From Corynebacterium sanguinis (GTDB lineage Bacteria > Actinomycetota > Actinomycetes > Mycobacteriales > Mycobacteriaceae), in the NCBI RefSeq assembly GCF_007641235.1, contig NZ_CP038157.1:2046001-2110000 (forward strand): 64,000 bases of DNA. Direction: 5' to 3'. The notes under the pieces are model-generated. The model saw only the letters and a list, made by a program, of their open reading frames with translations. It had not been told where the DNA came from and ran no database searches. Position numbers and translations under genes: made by a program. Shown piece by piece: positions 45,365 to 54,048 of the stretch (position 1 is its first letter; each line of letters starts with the position of its first letter).

Positions 45365-46369
45365 GTTGTGTTACGAAAGTCGTTTCAGCCAGTACCGGAT
45401 AGCTGCCAGCTGAACAGTCGCCGCGAAGTGCACCGCTAACTTGTCGAAGCGCGTGGCGCATCCGCGGTGCTGTTTCAGCCGGTTGATGCCCCGTTCCACG
45501 GCATTACGACGCCGGTAGGCTGCCGTATCGAAGGCAGGGGGGCGGCCACCGGCTGATCCCCTGCGACGGCGGTTGGCGATCTGGTCCTTCGGCTGGGAGA
45601 TCGTCGTGTGGATCCGCCTGGCCCGCAGCCAGGCCCGGTTGGCCCGCAATGAGTAGGCCTTGTCTGCCAGCACGCGGTCGGGTCGTCGCCGCGGGCGGCC
45701 ACGGTCGCCGGTAGGGACCCGGACCTTGTCTAACACCGGCACCATCTGCGGGCCATCTCCTGCCTGACCTGGGGTGATCACAAACGACATCACCCCGCAG
45801 TCGGCGTTGATCGCCACATGAATCTTCGTTGACCACCCGCCCCGCGACCGGCCGAAACCGTGATCGGCAGGCTCCCCTGGATGCCGGGTGGGACTGTCTT
45901 TCCGTGCGCCGGCGGCGTGGACATGGCCGCGGCTGGTGGTGGAGTCGACGCTGACTTCCCAGGAGAGTTTTCCGGCATGCTGGGCATGGGCGAGCAGCCG
46001 GGTGTGAATGGTCTCCCACACACCTGTCGCCTGGAGACGAACGAAGAGGTCATAGGCCCGCCACCAGGGGCCGTAGCGCTCATGGACATCCCGCCACGGG
46101 CAACCGGTACGGATCCTAAAGAAGATGCCGTCGACCAGGGACCTTAAGTTCCAGGTGCGTGGTCGTCCCCTTCCCGACGGGGTGGGGAGCAGTGGGGCGA
46201 GGAGGTTCCATTCGGCGTCGGTGAGGTCATGCCGTGCCGAGGGCGGTAGGGTTGGCAACGAGGGTTTCCTTGTGTGCGTTGATGATTAGACACCAACACC
46301 GTGCGCGGGGAAACCCTCGTTGCTGTTTATGACACGCCGGTGTCACTCACCGGATTTTCGTAACACGAC
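45365..46369 (-). mobile_element. IS5-type insertion sequence
   Basis: About 1 kb bounded by 17-bp terminal inverted repeats: 45365-45381 and the complement of 46353-46369 match at 15 of 17 positions. It carries one intact transposase gene whose stop lies inside the left repeat. The flanks are CGAG on the left and CTAG on the right, one mismatch from a 4-bp target duplication. Its insertion, with a deletion, explains the missing 5' end of the recombinase gene. Confidence 0.85.
45371..46258 (-). CDS. IS5-family transposase
   Basis: An intact 295-residue DDE transposase, GC-rich in codon use unlike the island genes. The N-terminal RHDLTDAEWNLLAPLLP is the IS5-type DUF4096 domain. The acidic triad fits SVDSTTS (first D), LADKAYS (second D) and RRNAVERGINRLK (E). 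One frame, no frameshift, so it is probably active. Confidence 0.9.
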   Translation of the reverse strand: MPTLPPSARHDLTDAEWNLLAPLLPTPSGRGRPRTWNLRSLVDGIFFRIRTGCPWRDVHERYGPWWRAYDLFVRLQATGVWETIHTRLLAHAQHAGKLSWEVSVDSTTSRGHVHAAGARKDSPTRHPGEPADHGFGRSRGGWSTKIHVAINADCGVMSFVITPGQAGDGPQMVPVLDKVRVPTGDRGRPRRRPDRVLADKAYSLRANRAWLRARRIHTTISQPKDQIANRRRRGSAGGRPPAFDTAAYRRRNAVERGINRLKQHRGCATRFDKLAVHFAATVQLAAIRYWLKRLS

Positions 46370-47833
46370 CTAGCTCGCAACCGCGCCGACGACGTCGCCA
46401 TCAACGCCAAGTTCGATGAGTTTGGCGTCCGGCTGGTTTCCACTAGTGAAAATATCGACCAGACACCCGGTGGACTCCTGATGCACGGCATCATGAGCTC
46501 CATCGCCGAGTTCTACTCCAAGAACCTGGCCAACGAAGTAACCAAGGGCATGAGCCAGAAAGTCCGCTCCGGCGGCACCACCGGCAAAGCTCCCTTGGGC
46601 TACCTCAATACCCGGATCTACGAGACGGGCGTAGAGACCCGCACGGTCGAAGTCGACCCCGAGCGATCCCCGCTTGTCCAATGGGCCTTCGAACGCTACG
46701 CCGAGGGCAACATCTCCGTCGCCGATCTCACCGACGAGCTGGCCGCCAGAGGGCTTACCACTGTCCCAACTCGCCTCTACCCCTCCAAGGCGGTCAGCAA
46801 GCGCTACATCCACGCCGTGCTGTCGAACAAGTACTATCTCGGGATCTTGACCTACTGCGGTGTGGAGTATCCCGGCAACCATGAGCCGTTGATATCCCAA
46901 GGCCTCTTCGACCGCGTCCAACAGACACTCAATAGCCGCCGCCAAGGCGAACGCCGGCGCAAGCACGACCACTTCCTCAAATCCACCGCCTGGTGTGGCG
47001 ACCGCGGGTCCCGCATGATCCTCCAGAAACCCACTAACCACCAAGGTCTGCAGTACGAGTACTTTGTCTGCAACGGCAGGCTCTCCAAGCGCACCAACTG
47101 CCAGATGTCAGCCGTACCAGTGGAATGGCTCAAAGGGCAGATGGAAGAGCTCTACCGTCGCATCCAGGTACCACCAGAGATCCTCGACCTGATGCGCCCT
47201 CGACTCAAAGAGCAGCTCCAGCTCCACAACGCCTCCCGTGACGAAGAACGCGAACAACTCAAGACCCAGGCGCAAGCTATCCGCCGCAAACAGGAGAAGC
47301 TGCTGGAAGCCTTCTACGACCAAGCCCTACCCATGGAGCTGATGGCCAGGGAGCAGAAGCAACTGGAGCAGAGCCTGGCCCAGGTCGAGCGCCGGCTCAA
47401 ATCTTTCGAGGGTGATGACGTGGAGCAAGACGCCCTGCTCGACACTGCACTTCGCCTCGCCTCGAACTGCTACTCCGCCTACACCAAAGCCTCCCCGGCT
47501 CAGAAGTGTCTTCTGAACCAGGTCTTCTTCGAGAAGGTGCTGGTCTGCTCCCTCGAGGACAAAGACCACCACGTCCACGCCCACCTCACCCCTTGGACGC
47601 TAGTCTTCCGCACCACCAACATCGCCGAGAACCAGGCGATCGGGCTGGAGCACCAACTCGAACCAGTACCAGAACTCGAACCGGACGAGAACCTGGTCCA
47701 AGGTGTGGATCTAACTCAAGAAACAGAGAAAGCCAGGTCCGAAGACCTGGCTTTCTCTAATAAATTTCGTACTCGTATGTGTAAGCACACGATGGTACCC
47801 CGTACGGGATTTGAACCCGTGTTACCGCCGTGA
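46370..47833 (+). pseudogene. Large serine recombinase lacking its N-terminal catalytic part
   Basis: The frame enters from the IS as LARNRADDVAINAKFDEFGV, the second half of a resolvase domain; the catalytic serine and about the first 70 residues are gone. A recombinase domain, a zinc ribbon and a coiled region follow. The ribbon reads CGDRGSRM, where family members usually have a second Cys, a further sign of decay. The frame then runs through the tRNA-operon terminator and ends inside tRNA-Glu (MVPRTGFEPVLPP), a common signature of elements inserted at tRNA genes. An internal ATG at 46481 gives a 450-codon ORF that could not be catalytic. Confidence 0.85.
47725..47758 (-). terminator. Terminator of the tRNA-Gln/tRNA-Glu transcript
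   Basis: A perfect 15-bp stem. On the minus strand its loop is TTCG closed by C-G, the very stable UUCG tetraloop, and the following bases are T-rich. It lies 34 nt beyond the tRNA-Glu 3' end. The recombinase frame reads through it on the other strand. Confidence 0.85.
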
Positions 47834-47868
47834 GAGGGCGACGTCCTAGGCCGCTAGACGAACGGGGC
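47793..47868 (-). tRNA. tRNA-Glu (anticodon CTC), right copy with CCA
   Basis: A complete cloverleaf, 73 nt plus an encoded CCA (47793-47795). Identical in its 73 nt to the copy at 29194-29266 and in the same orientation. The recombinase frame ends inside it. It follows tRNA-Gln by 34 nt. Confidence 0.95.
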
Positions 47869-47902
47869 GTGTTAGGACTAGCAGGGTTTTGAAACCCTGC
47901 AG

Positions 47903-47974
47903 CTGGCCTACCTGGACTCGAACCAAGAATGACGGTACCAGAAACCGTTGTGTTGCCAATTACACCATAGGCCA
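47903..47974 (-). tRNA. tRNA-Gln (anticodon CTG)
   Basis: A 72-nt cloverleaf: acceptor TGGCCTA / TAGGCCA, anticodon loop TTCTGGT giving CTG, T-loop GTTCGAGTC, no encoded CCA. It lies downstream of gltX and upstream of tRNA-Glu on the minus strand. GltX charging of tRNA-Gln with Glu is usual where GatCAB is used. Confidence 0.93.
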
Positions 47975-48089
47975 TCGTTTCCCAGACCGCGCCGGCGCGC
48001 TCTGAACAACGTTGATTACTATAGCCAGCGCCCCCCGCAGGCGACAAATCGCCAGTTCAGGGGACGAAATGACAAGGGTGTAAGACCCG

Positions 48090-49598
48090 CTATTCGGCCG
48101 CGAACGGGGTCACGGCGCGGGCCGCCCGCAGGCGCGCAAGGGTCGAATCCTTGCCAAGCAGCTCCATCGATTCGAACAGCGGCGGCGACACCGCCTCGCC
48201 CGAGATGCCGACGCGCAGGGCGCCGAACGCCTTGCGCGGCTTGAGCTCAAGGTCCTCAATGAGTGCCTTGTTCAGTGCCGCCTCGATAGCTGGGGTGGTC
48301 CACTCGTCGATGGATTCGAGCGCGGCGATGCCCGCGTCGAGGGGTGCGATGGCGTCGTCCTTCAGGTTTTTCTTCGCGGCCTTTTCCTCCAGCACGAGGT
48401 CGGCGTCGTCGGTGACGAGGAATTTGAGGAGACCGTAGGCGTCGCTAAGCACCTTGATGCGCGTCTGCACGAGGTCCGCGGCAATCGCAAACTTCTCCGC
48501 CGGGTAATCGGCCGGGAAGTCGGTGTACTCGGTGAGGTAGTCGCGCAGGCGCGCGGCGAAGTCCGCGGGCTCGAGCAGACGGATGTGGTCGGCGTTGATC
48601 GCTTCGAGCTTCTTCTCGTCGAAGCGCGCGGGGTTGCCCAGGACGTCGTCGACTGTGAAGGCGGCGACCATCTCGTCCACCGTGAAGATGTCCTGGTCCG
48701 CGGAGAGCGACCAGCCCAGCAGCGCGAGGTAGTTGAGCATGCCCTCGGGGATGATGCCGCGGTCACGGTGGTTGAACAGGTTCGACTCTGGGTCGCGCTT
48801 GGACAGCTTCTTGTTGCCCTGGCCCATCACGAACGGCAGGTGCCCAAACTCGGGCGTGAACGAGGCGACGTCGATGCGCTTGAGCGCCTCGTACAGGGCG
48901 ATCTGGCGCGGGGTGGAGGACAACAGGTCCTCGCCGCGCAGGACGTGGGTGACGCCCATCAGGGCGTCGTCAAGCGGGTTGACCAGCGTGTACAGCGGCG
49001 CGCCGTTGGAGCGGGCGACGACGTAATCCGGCTGGGTGTGTGCCTTGAACGTCATCTCGCCGCGCACCAGGTCGGTCCACGTCCAGTCCTTCTCCGGCAT
49101 GCGCAGGCGCCACACCGGCTCGCGGCCCTCGGCCTCAAACGCCGCGATCTGCTCCTCGGTGAGGTCCCTGTCGTAGTTGTCGTAGCCGAGCTGCGGGTCG
49201 CGCCCGGCCGCCAGGTGGCGCTGTTGCACCTCTTCGGCGGTCGAGTACGCCGGGTAGACCTCTCCGGCGTCGATAAGCTTGCGCAGCACGTCCTTGTATA
49301 TGTCCATGCGCTGCGACTGGCGGTAGGGCTCGTGCGGGCCTCCCTTGCCCACGCCCTCGTCCCAGTCGAGGCCGAGCCACGTGAGCGAATCGACGATCGC
49401 CTGGTACGACTCCTCCGAGTCGCGCGCGGCGTCGGTGTCCTCGATGCGGAAGATCATGGTGCCTCCGCTGTGGCGGGCCTGCGCCCAGTTGAACAGCGCG
49501 GTGCGCACCATGCCGACGTGCGGGGTGCCGGTCGGCGAGGGGCAGAAACGGACGCGCAAGTCGGGGTTTGCACCTGTCGTCGTGGAGGAATCAGTCAT
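48090..49598 (-). CDS. gltX: Glutamate--tRNA ligase
   Basis: A 502-residue class I synthetase. The HIGH-type motif is [11 protein letters not shown] near the N terminus, and the KMSKS-type motif is NKKLSKRD. In bacteria with GatCAB the same enzyme also makes Glu-tRNA-Gln. The tRNA-Gln and tRNA-Glu genes lie 115 nt downstream on the same strand. Confidence 0.96.
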   Translation of the reverse strand: MTDSSTTTGANPDLRVRFCPSPTGTPHVGMVRTALFNWAQARHSGGTMIFRIEDTDAARDSEESYQAIVDSLTWLGLDWDEGVGKGGPHEPYRQSQRMDIYKDVLRKLIDAGEVYPAYSTAEEVQQRHLAAGRDPQLGYDNYDRDLTEEQIAAFEAEGREPVWRLRMPEKDWTWTDLVRGEMTFKAHTQPDYVVARSNGAPLYTLVNPLDDALMGVTHVLRGEDLLSSTPRQIALYEALKRIDVASFTPEFGHLPFVMGQGNKKLSKRDPESNLFNHRDRGIIPEGMLNYLALLGWSLSADQDIFTVDEMVAAFTVDDVLGNPARFDEKKLEAINADHIRLLEPADFAARLRDYLTEYTDFPADYPAEKFAIAADLVQTRIKVLSDAYGLLKFLVTDDADLVLEEKAAKKNLKDDAIAPLDAGIAALESIDEWTTPAIEAALNKALIEDLELKPRKAFGALRVGISGEAVSPPLFESMELLGKDSTLARLRAARAVTPFAAE

Positions 49599-49669
49599 GG
49601 GTTCAATCGTAGCGTGCGTTCTCAGCCCCCTCTCCGCTGCCCGCGGGCGGCACAGTACACTTGTCGCTC

Positions 49670-50791
49670 ATGCAATCCGCACGCCCCGCCACAGCGCCCG
49701 ACTTCCTGCTGTCCCGCAACCACGGTTCGGTGCGCACGCAGGGCTGCGCTGGGGCGTTTACCGACATCGACGAGGCGATCGACGCCATCGACCGCGGTGC
49801 CGTGGAGATGATCGTCGGTGCACTGCCGTTCGATCAGGACGCCGAGGCTGCGCTGACGGTGCCGGACACCATCGTGTGCGAGCCTGGCACGCTCGAGCCG
49901 CACCCCTTCTACCGCGTCGGTCAGGGCTCCAAACTGAGCGCGCGGGTGTGCGGGTTCGATCCCTCGCCCGTCGAGCACCTGCGCCGCATTGAGGCGGCGG
50001 TAGCGACGATCCAGAACTCCGCCCTGGACAAGGTCGTGCTCGCCCGCGCCGTCGACATCGCCTTCGATCCGCCCGTGGATCCGCGCCTGGTGGCCGCGCG
50101 GCTGATTGATTTGTCCTATACCCGCGACGGTTTCATCGCGGATCTGACCCCCGCCGGCTTCCATGGCCACATGCTCGTCGGCTCCTCCCCGGAGGTGCTC
50201 GTGCGCCGCCGCGGCAACCGCGTCAGTTCCTACCCGCTGGCCGGCTCTGCGCCGCGCGTGCTTGACGACGCCTCCGCTGACCGCGCGGCCGCTAAAAACC
50301 TCTTTGAATCGACAAAAGACCTTGTGGAGCACGCCTTCGTAGTCGACCACATCCGCAGCGTGCTTGGCCCCCTGTGCAGCTCGCTCACGGTGCCCGAGCG
50401 CCCGATCGTGGACAAGACGAACGAGATGTGGCACCTGGCAACACCGATCACGGGAGTGCTGAAAGACCCCGCCCCGAGCGCCCTCGACCTCGCCGAGCGC
50501 CTCTACCCCACCCCGGCTGTGTGCGGCACACCGACGGAGGCGGCGAAGGCCTTGATCTGCACGGCCGAGACGGACCGCAGTTTCTACGCCGGCGCGGTGG
50601 GTTACACCGAGGCGAACGGCGATGGCGAGTACATGGTCGCGATTCGCTGCGCCGAGGTCAGCGGCGACGGCACCACGGCCCGCGCCTGGGCCGGCGGCGG
50701 GCTGGTGGCGGACTCCGACCCGCAGGCGGAGCTGGATGAGACGACAGCCAAGCTGCGCACCATCATGCGCGCGCTCGGACTGTCCCTTTAG
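49670..50791 (+). CDS. Isochorismate synthase-like chorismate-utilising enzyme
   Basis: A 373-residue protein from ATG 49670 (MQSARPATAPDF); a TTG 9 nt earlier is an alternative. The C-terminal chorismate-binding domain shows PLAGSAPR, HAFVVDHIRSVL, the THLATP-like MWHLATP and GAVGYTEANGDGEY, which fits isochorismate synthases (MenF, EntC, DhbC). The product would feed menaquinone or a catecholate siderophore; no men or ent gene is adjacent. Confidence 0.85.
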   Translation: MQSARPATAPDFLLSRNHGSVRTQGCAGAFTDIDEAIDAIDRGAVEMIVGALPFDQDAEAALTVPDTIVCEPGTLEPHPFYRVGQGSKLSARVCGFDPSPVEHLRRIEAAVATIQNSALDKVVLARAVDIAFDPPVDPRLVAARLIDLSYTRDGFIADLTPAGFHGHMLVGSSPEVLVRRRGNRVSSYPLAGSAPRVLDDASADRAAAKNLFESTKDLVEHAFVVDHIRSVLGPLCSSLTVPERPIVDKTNEMWHLATPITGVLKDPAPSALDLAERLYPTPAVCGTPTEAAKALICTAETDRSFYAGAVGYTEANGDGEYMVAIRCAEVSGDGTTARAWAGGGLVADSDPQAELDETTAKLRTIMRALGLSL

Positions 50792-50795
50792 CTAA

Positions 50796-51587
50796 CTAGG
50801 CGCGCTCGACCGGGTTGGCCAGGCTGCCGATGCCGGGGATTTCCACCTCGATGCGATCGCCCGGGAACATCTCGGCGGTGCCGGCCGGGGAACCGGTGCA
50901 GATCACGTCGCCGGGCAAAAGGGTCATGGACGCGGTGATGAACTCGATGATCTCGCCGAGGTTCATGATCATCTGGTTCGAGTTGGAATCCTGCTTCGTC
51001 TCGGTCACGCCGTCGCGCGTCAGGTGCGCCTTGATCGGGGTGTTGGTGAAGTCGAGCTTCTCCAGGTCCGTCTCGATCCACGGCCCGAGCGGGCAGAAGG
51101 TGTCGATACCCTTCGCCCGCGCCCACTGGCCGTCAGCGAACTGCAAATCGCGCGAGGAGACATCGTTGACGATGGTGACACCGCGCACCACCGACTTCCA
51201 GTCCTCCGCCTTGACGCTCTTGCACGGGGCGCCGATGACTAGCGCCATCTCCCCCTCGAACTCCACCCTGGTGGCGAACTCGGGGATCTTAATCGGGGCC
51301 TCGGGGCCGATGACTGCGGTCGGGGGCTTGAGAAACAGAGTCGGCGGAAGATGCTCGGCGGACTGCTTGAACACCTCGGCGACGTGGTCGGCGTAGTTGC
51401 GGCCGATCGCAACCACCTTGGAAGGCAGCATCGGGGCGAGCAGGCGGACGTCGGCTAGCGGCCACTCTTTGCCCGTGTACTCGGGTTCTGTGAAGGGGGT
51501 TCCGGCGATAGCTTTCGCGGTGGTACCTTCGTCATCGATGACAGCGAATGTCATTCCTTCAGGGGTTGCAATTCGTCCAAAGCGCAT
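50796..51587 (-). CDS. FAH-family protein, Odx-like (oxaloacetate decarboxylase)
   Basis: A 263-residue fumarylacetoacetate hydrolase-fold enzyme; the metal ligands are visible in VEFEGEMALVIG and VNDVSSRD, with a GDVICTGSPAGTA loop. In C. glutamicum the equivalent gene near gltX (Cg1458) encodes an oxaloacetate decarboxylase, which is the best guess here; acylpyruvate hydrolase is the alternative. It ends 5 nt from the isochorismate synthase gene, tail to tail. Confidence 0.85.
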   Translation of the reverse strand: MRFGRIATPEGMTFAVIDDEGTTAKAIAGTPFTEPEYTGKEWPLADVRLLAPMLPSKVVAIGRNYADHVAEVFKQSAEHLPPTLFLKPPTAVIGPEAPIKIPEFATRVEFEGEMALVIGAPCKSVKAEDWKSVVRGVTIVNDVSSRDLQFADGQWARAKGIDTFCPLGPWIETDLEKLDFTNTPIKAHLTRDGVTETKQDSNSNQMIMNLGEIIEFITASMTLLPGDVICTGSPAGTAEMFPGDRIEVEIPGIGSLANPVERA

Positions 51588-51608
51588 GCTGGCGAGATTA
51601 CAGCAACG

Positions 51609-52175
51609 CTACGAAGCCGTCAGCGCTAGGTAGAGCTCCGCGCACGCAACGGCGTCGGTCAGCGCGTTGTGGTTGCGGTAGGCCGGCAGCCCGTAGCGTT
51701 GCCGCACCCGCGCCAGGCGCAGGTCTTCGCCGCGAGGGTAGGTTGCCATGCGCTCCATGTGACGGCGCTCGAGCGCGAACGTGTCCACCACCTCGTCCTC
51801 CCGCAGCCGCCAGCGCGTGCCCCTCACCTGCTTGAATGCGTGGCCGATAAACCCCAACTCCATCTGGGCGAAGTGGGCCAGCAGCTTGCGGCCCGCGATG
51901 GCGCGCTCAAAGTGCTCCACAATTTCGGCGATATCCGTCCCGCTCGCTAACACAACGTCGTCGGTGACCCCGTGTAGCGTTGCCGAGTTGCCTACCGACG
52001 CCCCGGCGACGACGAAGTAGGCCGCGCCCGATAGGTCGATCACGCGGTCGTTGACGGGGACCCAGCCGATCGAGACGAGCTGGTCGCGCTCGGGCTTAAG
52101 CCCCGTGGTTTCGACGTCGACGGCGAGCAGGTGGGCGTCGACAAGCTCGCGGCGAGGGGGTGAAAAGCCGAACAC
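51609..52175 (-). CDS. DnaQ-like 3'-5' exonuclease
   Basis: A 188-residue DEDDh exonuclease: AVDVETTG (residues 18-25) carries the first D and E, AHFAQMELGF the second acidic region, and HNALTDAVA the H and final D. It begins 1 nt after the stop of the CBS/DUF294 gene, a pairing common in bacteria; its substrate in this context is unknown. Not a polymerase subunit. Confidence 0.85.
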   Translation of the reverse strand: MFGFSPPRRELVDAHLLAVDVETTGLKPERDQLVSIGWVPVNDRVIDLSGAAYFVVAGASVGNSATLHGVTDDVVLASGTDIAEIVEHFERAIAGRKLLAHFAQMELGFIGHAFKQVRGTRWRLREDEVVDTFALERRHMERMATYPRGEDLRLARVRQRYGLPAYRNHNALTDAVACAELYLALTAS

Positions 52176-52176
52176 G

Positions 52177-54039
52177 CTACACCGACCTGACCGGGTACTT
52201 GTTGCCGAGCGCCGACTGCAGGTTCTTGATCACGCCGAAGGCATCGCGCAGCGCGTCGCGCTCGCGGCTCGGCAGCGCCTTCGGGTCAATGTGGTAGTTC
52301 GGCCGCTCGCCGCGGCGCAGCTGCCTCGTCTGCTGTTTCAGCGCAAGGTCCGTGAGGTACTCGTAGGCGCCGAGGAGGTCCTCCGCCCCCTTGACAGACA
52401 CCGACGAGCCAGCCGAGGCCCTGATGCGGGCCAGGGTGTCTACCTCCCCCACGCCCGCAGTGATTGCGTAGAGGCGAGCCATCTGCACCACCGCGGCGGT
52501 GCCGCCCTTTTTCACGTCGAGCGTGTCGGCGTACTCACCACTGCGCTCGACCACGAACCCGCGGAAGAAACCGATCGGGGGCTCGCGCCACGTGGCCAAG
52601 GCGGCGAGGTGCGTGTGCAGGCGCTTCGAGCCGCGCGCGGCGACCACGGCGTTGTCATGCACGCGCTGCGCCATCTGTTCTCCCCCGAAAGCCGAGAAGA
52701 TGCAGCGGAAGTCGAAGAACACCTGCGCGTTGAGCAGGGCATCGGGCTCAGGCGCGGTGACCCACCCGTGGAAGGTGTCGTTCCACTGCGACTCTGTCAT
52801 CCGCCACTGCGGGTTGTGCGCCATGATGCCCCCGGGGCACAGCGCTTGCCCCGCTTCCGCGAGGCCGGAGCAGATGTAGTCGCCGAGGCGCGCGAAGTAG
52901 TCGCCGTGCAGCGCGGCGTCGAAGGAATCATCGAGCACCAACGCGTTGTCCTGGTCGGAGGCGGGGCCCATCTCGCCGCGGGCTTGGGATCCGACGGCGA
53001 CGAACGCGAATGGGACGGGTGGCTCGCCGAGCTCGGCAACCGCCAGCGCGTATAACCTGCGCGCGATGGAATCGGCCACACCGGTAAGCAGGCGCTGGGA
53101 CTCGAACGCGGAGGCGCCGCGGTCGAAAAATCGCGCTGCGACCACCGCGCCGCGCTCGTAGGCTCCGGCAAGTTGGGCGCGGCTGCTCTTTCTCACGTCG
53201 GCGGCCATGTAGATCGGATCAGCTTTGAGCTGCCGCATGATGTCGCTGCTTGTGGCCACACCGATAATTTCCCCGCCGTCGGTCACCGGCAGGTGGTGGG
53301 TGCCGAGATCGCCCATCACCAGCATCGCCTCGAACACCAGCGCGTCGCTGGCGATGGTGCGCACCGGCGACGTCATCACCTCCCGCAGCGGAGCCTGCGT
53401 ATCGACGCCCTTCGCCACCACCCGGGAGCGGAAATCGCGGTCCGTGACAATCCCCGGCTCCGTCGCACCCGTGACGATCAAGCTGGAAATCGCGTGCTCA
53501 TCCATCAGCCGCGCCCCCTCGGCGATGGTGGCCGCCCCGTCGACGGTGATCAGCCGCGCCCCCGCGACCAGCTCCCCGACCGGGGTGCGCAACACGTCGG
53601 ACGCCGCGGAGTCCTCCTTCAGCTCATCGGCGGCCGCCTTGATGCGGCGGGAGGCGGTGTCGAAGTAGCGCAACGTCTCGGGGAAGGCATCGACGAGTGC
53701 ACGGAAGGGCGTGCGCGGCAGCATATAGAGGACGCTGTCTTCCACCGCGGCCATCATGTAGCGCGAGCGGGGGTCGTCGACAAGCGTGGAGTAGCCGAAG
53801 GTGCGGCCCACGTCCCTGCGGTCGAGCAACGAATTGTCCGGGCCAACGACGTCGATGGCGCCGGAGCGGATGATGTAGAGGGTGTCGTTGACGTCGCCGT
53901 AGTTAATGACCGTCTGGCCGCGGCGCACGTAGGTGATGCCCATGTGCTGCGGCAAGCCGTCCAGCGTCTCCGCTGGAAGGTGGGCGAACGGCTCGTGGTC
54001 GGCGAGGAAAGCGCGGACCTCGTCGAGTTCGACTGTCAT
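52177..54039 (-). CDS. cNMP-binding/CBS/DUF294 nucleotidyltransferase protein
   Basis: A 620-residue signalling protein. A cyclic-nucleotide-binding domain is at about 15-125, a CBS pair at about 160-275, a DUF294 nucleotidyltransferase domain with GSQARGEMG at 350-358 and DQDN at 362-365, and a DUF294 C-terminal domain at about 470-615. GlnD-like nucleotidyl transfer to a partner protein is inferred. It is paired with the DnaQ-like exonuclease downstream. Confidence 0.85.
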   Translation of the reverse strand: MTVELDEVRAFLADHEPFAHLPAETLDGLPQHMGITYVRRGQTVINYGDVNDTLYIIRSGAIDVVGPDNSLLDRRDVGRTFGYSTLVDDPRSRYMMAAVEDSVLYMLPRTPFRALVDAFPETLRYFDTASRRIKAAADELKEDSAASDVLRTPVGELVAGARLITVDGAATIAEGARLMDEHAISSLIVTGATEPGIVTDRDFRSRVVAKGVDTQAPLREVMTSPVRTIASDALVFEAMLVMGDLGTHHLPVTDGGEIIGVATSSDIMRQLKADPIYMAADVRKSSRAQLAGAYERGAVVAARFFDRGASAFESQRLLTGVADSIARRLYALAVAELGEPPVPFAFVAVGSQARGEMGPASDQDNALVLDDSFDAALHGDYFARLGDYICSGLAEAGQALCPGGIMAHNPQWRMTESQWNDTFHGWVTAPEPDALLNAQVFFDFRCIFSAFGGEQMAQRVHDNAVVAARGSKRLHTHLAALATWREPPIGFFRGFVVERSGEYADTLDVKKGGTAAVVQMARLYAITAGVGEVDTLARIRASAGSSVSVKGAEDLLGAYEYLTDLALKQQTRQLRRGERPNYHIDPKALPSRERDALRDAFGVIKNLQSALGNKYPVRSV

Positions 54040-54048
54040 GCACCTATT

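Noticed and set aside
46481..47833. An intact recombinase of 450 residues
   Set aside because: The frame continues upstream as resolvase-domain sequence, so the ATG is internal and the catalytic serine is missing.
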